Origin: Hydrogenophaga sp.
GTDB lineage: Bacteria > Pseudomonadota > Gammaproteobacteria > Burkholderiales > Burkholderiaceae_C
Reading direction: 5' to 3'
Length of the DNA stretch: 20,118 bases
Assembly: GCA_018335615.1 (NCBI GenBank)
Contig: JAGXRS010000060.1
Coordinates: 1 to 20,118 of the forward strand
Shown: one piece after another, positions 15,117 through 20,118 of the stretch
How positions within the stretch are numbered: the first letter of the stretch is position 1
Layout: every line of letters begins with the position of its first letter
The notes under the pieces: generated by a model
What the model was told of the DNA's origin: nothing
Database searches by the model: none
The model's input: only the letters and a program-made list of their open reading frames with translations
Made by a program: the position numbers and the translations under genes

Positions 15117-15503
15117 ATGCCACGCACGCCCCGCTCCATCGACGTTCCCGGTGCCTCGCACAACGCGCCCATTCCCGCTGCGGCCCGCGTGGGCAAGCTG
15201 CTGTGCACCTCGGCGGTGTCGGGCAAAGACCCGGCCACGGGCCAGTTGCCCACCGACGCGCCCACCCAGGTGCGCAACACCTGGGAGAACCTGCGCGCGG
15301 TGCTGCAAGCAGGCGGTGCGTCGCTGGACGACGTGGTGAAGTTCAGCGTGACGATCAAAGACAACGCGGTGCGCGAGCACCTCAACGCCGCGTGGCTGGC
15401 CTGTTTCCCAGACCCGCACGACCGCCCGGCGCGCCACATCGTGGTGCAAGACCTTCAGCACGGCATGTGGCTGCAGATCGAGGTCATGGCATTCGTTCCG
15501 TAA
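15117..15503 (+). CDS. RidA/YjgF/YER057c/UK114 family protein
   Basis: A 128-residue protein, the usual length for the family, with LLCTSAVSGKDPATGQLP (about 28-45), QVRNTWENLRAVLQAGGASLDDVVK (about 51-75), RPARHIVV (103-110, Arg106 matching the substrate-binding Arg) and IEVMAFVP at the C-terminus (Glu122). RidA proteins hydrolyse reactive enamines and imines; related subgroups act in catabolic operons, for example as 2-aminomuconate deaminases. Here it could remove an amino group or simply tautomerise or hydrolyse a ring-fission intermediate. No good ribosome site precedes its only plausible ATG, so it may depend on translation of the regulator gene 29 bp upstream. Confidence 0.9.
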   Translation: MPRTPRSIDVPGASHNAPIPAAARVGKLLCTSAVSGKDPATGQLPTDAPTQVRNTWENLRAVLQAGGASLDDVVKFSVTIKDNAVREHLNAAWLACFPDPHDRPARHIVVQDLQHGMWLQIEVMAFVP

Positions 15504-15534
15504 CCCCCACAACTTCCATAGGAGACGCCGTTTC

Positions 15535-16536
15535 ATGATCATCGATTCCCACGCCCACATTCACATGCCGCCGGAGAGCTTTCGCTTCATGGCCGAACTC
15601 GTCGGCGGTCGTGCGAACCCCTACACCTTGCCCAAGATTCCGGAAGCATCGATCCGCAAGGTGGCCGAGGATCAGATCCGCATCATGGATTCGGTCGGCA
15701 CCGACATCCAGTTCATCTCGCCGCGCCCCTACCTGCAGATGCACTCGGTCAAGCCCGGCAAGGTCACCGAACTGTGGTCACAGCACTGCAACGGCCTGAT
15801 CGCCGAGTTCGTCAAGCTGTTCCCGGACCGCTTCCGCGGCGTGGCCGGCCTGCCGCAGTTCATGGACGAGGCACTGGAGCTGCGCGCCATCCCCGAACTG
15901 CGCCGCTGCGTGAACGAACTGGGTTTTGTCGGCTGCCTGATCAACCCCGATCCGACCGAAGGCCTGGGCGACCCTCCCGGCATGGGCGACCCGTACTGGC
16001 ACCCGCTCTACCAGGCGATGGTCGAGCTCGACGTGCCCGGCCTCATCCACTCCGCCAGCAGCTGCAGCGAACGCGAGTCCTACACCCTGAAGTTTCTGAA
16101 CGAGGAAACCATTTCCATCGTGTCGCTGCTGGGCGCCAAGACCTTCGACACCTTCCCCGCTCTCAAGATCGTGGTGGCCCACGGCGGCGGCGCCATTCCC
16201 TACCAGATGGGGCGCTTTCGCTCGTGGAACGTGCGCAAGGGCGAAAAGGAGACCTTCGACGAGCAGCTCAAAAAACTTTACTTCGACACCTGCAACTACA
16301 GCACCGAAGCCATGGAGCTGCTGCTCAAGGTGGCCGGCACCGACAACGTCATGTTCGGCACCGAAAAGCCTGGCACTGGCAGCGCGCGCGATCCCCTGAC
16401 CGGGCGCGACTACGACGACATGAAGCCGGTCATCGAAGCCATCGGCTGGCTGACGGAAGAACAGAAGAAAAACATCTTTGAGTGCAACTGCAGGCGCGTG
16501 TACCCGCGCGCCTTCCGAAAAGACGAAGACTGCTGA
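15535..16536 (+). CDS. Amidohydrolase-2 family protein, LigJ-like (4-oxalomesaconate hydratase-type)
   Basis: A 333-residue metal-dependent TIM-barrel protein of the ACMSD/LigJ group. It starts MIIDSHAHIH (His6, His8), followed by RCVNELGFVGCLINPDP (124-140), VELDVPGLIHSASSC (His172), VVAHGGGAIPYQMGRF (His216) and FGTEKPG (Glu277). The block RCVNELGFVGC-x-x-NPDP and the Glu in FG-x-E match, from memory, Sphingobium LigJ, where zinc is held by equivalent His residues and the Glu takes part in hydrating 4-oxalomesaconate to 4-carboxy-4-hydroxy-2-oxoadipate. The product of that reaction is the substrate of LigK-type aldolases, three relatives of which sit in the divergent operon. A decarboxylase role, as in ACMSD or gamma-resorcylate decarboxylase, is the main alternative. 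AGGAG lies 10 nt before the ATG. Confidence 0.9.
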   Translation: MIIDSHAHIHMPPESFRFMAELVGGRANPYTLPKIPEASIRKVAEDQIRIMDSVGTDIQFISPRPYLQMHSVKPGKVTELWSQHCNGLIAEFVKLFPDRFRGVAGLPQFMDEALELRAIPELRRCVNELGFVGCLINPDPTEGLGDPPGMGDPYWHPLYQAMVELDVPGLIHSASSCSERESYTLKFLNEETISIVSLLGAKTFDTFPALKIVVAHGGGAIPYQMGRFRSWNVRKGEKETFDEQLKKLYFDTCNYSTEAMELLLKVAGTDNVMFGTEKPGTGSARDPLTGRDYDDMKPVIEAIGWLTEEQKKNIFECNCRRVYPRAFRKDEDC

Positions 16537-16547
16537 GGAGAAGCACC

Positions 16548-17783
16548 ATGCCATTGAGCAAAGAAGACAACGACCTGCTGACCCGCGTCGAGAACGGCGC
16601 ACCCATGGGTGAGATGATCCGCCAGCACTACTGGATGCCGGCCGTGCCCTCTTTCAAGCTGGAAGCCGACGGCGTACCGGTGCGGGTGCGCCTGCTGGGC
16701 AAAAACTACGTCGCTTTTCGTGCCACCAATGGTGATGTGGGCGTGCTCGACGAGCAGTGCCCGCACCGCAAGGCCTCGCTGGCGCTGGGCCGCAACGAAG
16801 ACAACGGTATCCGCTGCATCTACCACGGCTGGAAGTTCAACGTCAAAGGCGAGGTGGTGGAAGCACCCAACCACGCCGGCAACCAGGAACAGTTCTGCAA
16901 ACACGTGCGGGTGAACCGCTACACCGCGGTGGACCGCGGCGGTCTGGTTTGGGTCTGGCTGGGCACGGGCGACACGCCGCCGCCCTTCCCCGACCTGCCG
17001 TTCATGGACCTGCCCGTGACCCAGCGCTCGGTGACCAGCGTGGAGGTGCCCACCAACTGGGTACAGGGCGTGGAGGCGTCCATGGACTCGTCGCACGTCG
17101 GCGTGCTGCACGAGTCCACCACACAGCTCACGGCCGGTGGCGGCAACCAGCGCATGCTGATGACCAAGTCGCTCGCGCCCAAGCTGGAATTTGAAGAGCG
17201 TCCCTACGGCTACCGCTACGCCGCGCTGCGCGCCCTGCCCGATGGCAACACCTACGCGCGGGTCAACAACTTCGTCATGCCGTGGTACGGCATCATCTGC
17301 CCGCCCGACGACCAGGGCCCGACCACGGTGTTCTTCTCGACCCCGGTGGACGACGTGACGCACCGCGCCTGGTTTGTGCACTACAACCCGCACCGTCCGC
17401 TGGGCATGACCATCATGTCGGCCACGCCCGACGTGTGGAACTTCCCGCCCCTGCCGCCGGGCGACCCCAAGGACAACTGGGGCCAGAACCGCGACATCAT
17501 GAAGCGCGGCCACAAGACCGGCTTCCCGCAGCACCTGGGCACCGAAGACTTCGCCATGTTCCTGAGCCAGGGCCCGATTGCCGACCGCACCGACGAGCAA
17601 CTCTGCTCGGCCGACGGCGCGGTCATCCGCGTGCGCCAGGCGCTGCTGAAAGCGGCGCGCGAATTCATGGCGGGCCAGGTGCCCACCATGGCCCACCACC
17701 CCGATCTGGACTACCGAAAGATCCGCTCGGTGGGCGGTGTGCTACCCGCCGGCGAAGACTGGCGCCAGCTGGCCGACGCCTGA
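16548..17783 (+). CDS. Rieske non-heme iron oxygenase, oxygenase component 1
   Basis: A 411-residue alpha subunit. The Rieske [2Fe-2S] cluster ligands are C71-x-H73 and C90-x2-H93 (CPHRKASL ... CIYHGWKF). The mononuclear iron motif is D180-x2-H183-x4-H188 (EASMDSSHVGVLHE). The N-terminus MPLSKEDNDLLTRVENGAPMGEMIRQHYWMP resembles phthalate 4,5-dioxygenase-type and O-demethylase-type oxygenases that use a separate reductase with an FMN and plant-type ferredoxin. It would hydroxylate or demethylate an aromatic acid at the start of the pathway. The frame is open 22 codons upstream, but the ATG at 16548 has GAGGAG at 16535-16540. The stop of the amidohydrolase gene lies 11 bp upstream. No beta subunit or reductase gene is seen in the window. 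Confidence 0.93.
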   Translation: MPLSKEDNDLLTRVENGAPMGEMIRQHYWMPAVPSFKLEADGVPVRVRLLGKNYVAFRATNGDVGVLDEQCPHRKASLALGRNEDNGIRCIYHGWKFNVKGEVVEAPNHAGNQEQFCKHVRVNRYTAVDRGGLVWVWLGTGDTPPPFPDLPFMDLPVTQRSVTSVEVPTNWVQGVEASMDSSHVGVLHESTTQLTAGGGNQRMLMTKSLAPKLEFEERPYGYRYAALRALPDGNTYARVNNFVMPWYGIICPPDDQGPTTVFFSTPVDDVTHRAWFVHYNPHRPLGMTIMSATPDVWNFPPLPPGDPKDNWGQNRDIMKRGHKTGFPQHLGTEDFAMFLSQGPIADRTDEQLCSADGAVIRVRQALLKAAREFMAGQVPTMAHHPDLDYRKIRSVGGVLPAGEDWRQLADA

Positions 17784-17798
17784 CCGCTCCCACTCCTC

Positions 17799-17853
17799 GG
17801 GTCCGACAGGGTGCAGAAGACACCTCGGACCCACCCCGGACGCCTGGCGTCCG
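17799..17853. other. Two tandem stem-loops between the Rieske oxygenase 1 and Bug copy 2 genes
   Basis: The first has a perfect 8-bp stem GGGTCCGA/TCGGACCC (17799-17806 with 17825-17832) and an inner 4-bp stem (17810-17813 with 17821-17824). The second is a perfect 7-bp stem CGGACGC/GCGTCCG (17837-17843 with 17847-17853) with a 3-nt loop. They are GC-rich and lack a U-tract. Their place upstream of a binding-protein gene suggests an mRNA processing or stability element that sets separate expression levels; that is inferred. Confidence 0.6.
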
Positions 17854-17879
17854 TGCCTGTCCTGATCCAGGAGACAAAC

Positions 17880-18854
17880 ATGAAACTCAACCGCCGTCAG
17901 ATCCTTCTGTCCAGTGGCGCCCTGTTGGCGCTGCCCCACGCCGCCTGGGCCCAGACCAAACCGCCCATCCGCATCCTGGTGGGCTTTCCGCCGGGCGGCG
18001 CCACCGACGCGATTGCCCGCGCGGTGGCCGATCGCCTGCCCAAGCTGCTGGGCCAGCCGGTGATCATCGACAACAGGCCGGGGGTGGGCGGGCGCATGGC
18101 CGCCGACGCGGTGCTGTCGGCACCGGCCGATGGCCTGACTTTCATGGTGGCCCCCAATGCCACCCCCACGTTCCAGATGCTGGTGTTCGGTCACCAGATC
18201 CGCTGGAACATCCTGAAAGACTTCACACCCGTGGCCGCCGTGGCCTCGTACCCGCTGGGCATGGGCGTGGCCCTGAACACTGGCGCCACGGACGCGCGCG
18301 AGTTTGTGGAATGGGTCAAGAAAAACCCCGGCAAGGGCAACTTTGGCACCCCCGGCCTGGGTGGGCAAAACGCCTTCCTGGGCGAGCAACTGGCCAAAGC
18401 CGCCGACATCGACCTGCCCGTCACGCCCTACCGGGGTTCACCGCCGATGGTGAACGACCTGCTGGGTGGCCATGTGCCCTCGGCCATCAGCCTGATGGAC
18501 GGCTTGATGGCCCACCACCGCGCCGGCAGGATCCGCGTGATCGGCATCTTCACCAAGGAGCGTTCGCCGCTGATGCCCGACATCCCGACCTTTGCCGAGC
18601 AGGGCATCGACGTGACCTCGGGCGAGGGCTGGACCGGCATCTGGGCCCGCGCCGGCACGCCCACCACCGAGGTTGAACGCATGCAGAAGGCGGTGCAGCA
18701 GGTGCTGCAGATACCCGAGGTGAAGGAACAGCTGTCCCAGCGCCTGTGGGTGCAGCCGCACTTCCGCACCGGCGCCGAGATGGACCAATTGCAGCGCGCC
18801 GAGCTGGCGCACTGGGAGCCGATCATCAAGGCCTCCGGCTTCAAAGCGGAGTGA
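17880..18854 (+). CDS. Periplasmic solute-binding protein, Bug/TctC family (copy 2)
   Basis: A 324-residue protein. The N-terminus MKLNRRQILLSSGALLALP, ending AAWAQ, is a signal peptide; the Arg-Arg-Gln-Ile-Leu-Leu start resembles a weak Tat-like signal, though Sec export is typical of the family. Bug motifs follow: PPIRILVGFPPGGATDAIAR, IIDNRPGVGG, FMVAPNATPTF, VTPYRGSPPMVNDLLGG and MPDIPTFAEQGID. It is a near relative of the Bug protein in the opposite operon, sharing VAPNATP, the DLLGG segment and the C-terminal pattern ELA-x-W-x-P-x-IKA-x-GF. It is an orphan, with no TctA/B in the window. AGGAGA at 17869-17874 precedes the ATG at 17880; a longer open frame from 17811 would start inside a hairpin and lacks a signal peptide. 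It ends 4 bp before the next gene. Confidence 0.94.
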   Translation: MKLNRRQILLSSGALLALPHAAWAQTKPPIRILVGFPPGGATDAIARAVADRLPKLLGQPVIIDNRPGVGGRMAADAVLSAPADGLTFMVAPNATPTFQMLVFGHQIRWNILKDFTPVAAVASYPLGMGVALNTGATDAREFVEWVKKNPGKGNFGTPGLGGQNAFLGEQLAKAADIDLPVTPYRGSPPMVNDLLGGHVPSAISLMDGLMAHHRAGRIRVIGIFTKERSPLMPDIPTFAEQGIDVTSGEGWTGIWARAGTPTTEVERMQKAVQQVLQIPEVKEQLSQRLWVQPHFRTGAEMDQLQRAELAHWEPIIKASGFKAE

Positions 18855-18858
18855 GGGC

Positions 18859-20118
18859 ATGCTGAGCGAAGACAAAAACCGGCAACTGACCCAGGTGGGG
18901 CCGGGCACCCCCATGGGCGAGGTGCTGCGCCGCCACTGGCACCCGATTGCCGGCATCGACGAACTGGACCGCAACGCCATTAAGCCGGTGCGCCTGATGG
19001 GCGAAGACCTGGTGCTGTTCCAGGACCTCTCGGGCCAGTACGGCCTGGTGGATCGGCAGTGTGCCCACCGGCGCGCCGATCTGAGCTACGGCTTTGTCGA
19101 GGACAACGGTATCCGTTGTCACTACCACGGCTGGCAGTTCGACCCGCAGGGACATTGCGTGGCTCAGCCGTACGAGGAGCAGGTGGATCCCCAGGCCCGT
19201 CTGAAATGCAAAGTCAGGCTCAAGGCCTACGTGGCCCGACCCTTGGCGGGTCTGCTGTGGGCCTACCTGGGCCCGCTGCCCGCGCCCGAGCTGCCCGACT
19301 GGGAGCCCTTTCACTGGCCCAACGGCTTCGTGCAGGCGGTGTTTTCCGAAGTGCCCTGCAACTGGCTGCAGACCCAGGAAAATTCCATCGACCCGGTGCA
19401 CTTTGAATGGATGCACGCCAACTGGAGCCGCCACCTGCGCGGCACCCTGCGCGACGCCGCCGGCGAGGAAGGCGGCTACGCGCCCACGCACCTGAAGCTG
19501 GCGTTTGAAGAATTTGAGCACGGCTTTTTGTACAAGCGCATCACCGCCGACACCGACGAGCGCCACCCGCTCTGGACCATCGGCCGCGTCTGCCTGTGGC
19601 CCAACGGCTTTTTCCTGGGCGACCACTTTGAATGGCGCGTGCCGGTGGACGACGAGAACACGCTGAGCGTCACCTGGTCGTTCATCCGTGTGCCGCGCGA
19701 GGCCGAGCCTTACACGCAAACCCGCATTCCCACCTGGGTCGCCCCGATCCGTGAGGCCGATGGCCGCTGGCTCAACAGCCACGTGATCAACCAGGACATC
19801 GTGGCCTGGGTCGGCCAGGGCCGCATCGCCGACCGCACCCGCGAAAACCTGGGCGCCAGCGACCGGGGCATTGCGATGCTGCGGCGCCAGCTGTTCGAGG
19901 ACATCGACGCGGTGCAGGCCGGGCGCGACCCCAAGGGTGTGCTGCGCGACCCCGAACGCAACCAGCGCGTGGTGCTGCCCAGCGACTCGCGCGACTTCTT
20001 CCTGCACGGCCTGCCCCTGGCCGACTACCAGCGCCACCCCAAGTGGGCCCGGCTGCTGAACCATTTCATCTTCCACGCCGGCCAGCCCGACTGGGTGCAG
20101 CAGGCCCACGCCGAGGCC
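18859..20118 (+). CDS. Rieske non-heme iron oxygenase, oxygenase component 2 (runs off right edge)
   Basis: There are 420 codons and no stop before the window ends, so the C-terminus is missing. Rieske ligands are C68-x-H70 and C87-x2-H90 (CAHRRADLSYG ... CHYHGWQF). The mononuclear iron motif is D178-x2-H181-x4-H186 (NSIDPVHFEWMH), preceded by NWLQTQEN. It belongs to the same broad phthalate-dioxygenase/O-demethylase class as oxygenase 1 but is clearly diverged: the spacing, the QEN-x-x-D motif and the C-terminal part (RIADRTRENLGASDRGIAMLRRQ) differ. The two may act in sequence, on different positions of one substrate, or on different substrates. The ATG follows the Bug stop by 4 bp with GAGGG just upstream, so translation is probably coupled. 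A reductase gene may follow beyond the edge. Confidence 0.93.
   Translation, partial: MLSEDKNRQLTQVGPGTPMGEVLRRHWHPIAGIDELDRNAIKPVRLMGEDLVLFQDLSGQYGLVDRQCAHRRADLSYGFVEDNGIRCHYHGWQFDPQGHCVAQPYEEQVDPQARLKCKVRLKAYVARPLAGLLWAYLGPLPAPELPDWEPFHWPNGFVQAVFSEVPCNWLQTQENSIDPVHFEWMHANWSRHLRGTLRDAAGEEGGYAPTHLKLAFEEFEHGFLYKRITADTDERHPLWTIGRVCLWPNGFFLGDHFEWRVPVDDENTLSVTWSFIRVPREAEPYTQTRIPTWVAPIREADGRWLNSHVINQDIVAWVGQGRIADRTRENLGASDRGIAMLRRQLFEDIDAVQAGRDPKGVLRDPERNQRVVLPSDSRDFFLHGLPLADYQRHPKWARLLNHFIFHAGQPDWVQQAHAEA

Noticed and set aside
14245..15123. 292-codon minus-strand open frame over the GntR gene
   Set aside because: It is antisense to a clear GntR/FCD regulator, and its translation shows no domain.
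18841..20109. 422-codon minus-strand open frame opposite the second Rieske gene
   Set aside because: The plus strand has complete Rieske and mononuclear iron motifs; the minus frame is its shadow.
1..20118. CRISPR array, tRNA or rRNA genes, insertion sequence or prophage
   Set aside because: Reading through the window I saw no regularly spaced repeats, cloverleaf or rRNA sequence, transposase or integrase motif, or terminal inverted repeats with target duplication.

Overview
The window looks like a high-GC betaproteobacterial chromosome of the Burkholderiales, most likely Comamonadaceae. The evidence is a family-typical EtfB N-terminus, a trimeric-type porin, two orphan TctC/Bug solute-binding proteins, and a hairpin-rich intergenic repeat of a kind I associate with Comamonadaceae. 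The genus cannot be fixed from the sequence alone.

Layout. The left edge carries the start of etfB (1-136, minus) and a porin gene (227-1210, minus) with a clear intrinsic terminator (155-188). A long minus-strand catabolic operon then runs from 13998 down to 1391. In transcription order it encodes an ADP-forming acyl-CoA synthetase, an acyl-CoA dehydrogenase pair, a Bug binding protein, a thiolase-fold protein with its DUF35 partner, a class III CoA-transferase (CaiB type), a LigB-type extradiol dioxygenase, three RraA/LigK-type aldolase-like proteins and a crotonase. A 336-bp divergent control region (13999-14334) separates this from a plus-strand operon: a GntR/FCD regulator, a RidA-family protein, a LigJ-like amidohydrolase, a Rieske oxygenase, a second Bug protein and a second Rieske oxygenase that runs off the right edge.

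How the genes may work together (inference). The Rieske enzymes would hydroxylate or O-demethylate an aromatic carboxylate. The LigB-like enzyme would open the ring. The LigJ-like hydratase and one or more RraA-type aldolases would finish an oxalomesaconate-style lower pathway to pyruvate and an oxo-acid. The CoA-transferase or synthetase, dehydrogenase pair, crotonase and thiolase/DUF35 pair form a beta-oxidation-like module for a side chain or alicyclic part, with electrons passing to ETF. The porin and Bug proteins would serve uptake or sensing. LigC and LigI homologues are absent, which would suit a gallate-type substrate. The RidA-like gene leaves an amino-aromatic pathway open as an alternative.

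Several members depart from textbook active sites. The LigB-like protein has Asp where LigB has an iron-binding His. The crotonase lacks the second catalytic Glu. One dehydrogenase has lost the usual EPxxGSD segment. The three RraA paralogues each carry a different version of the metal-site motif. These make the locus a good candidate for an uncharacterised aromatic/acyl-CoA pathway.
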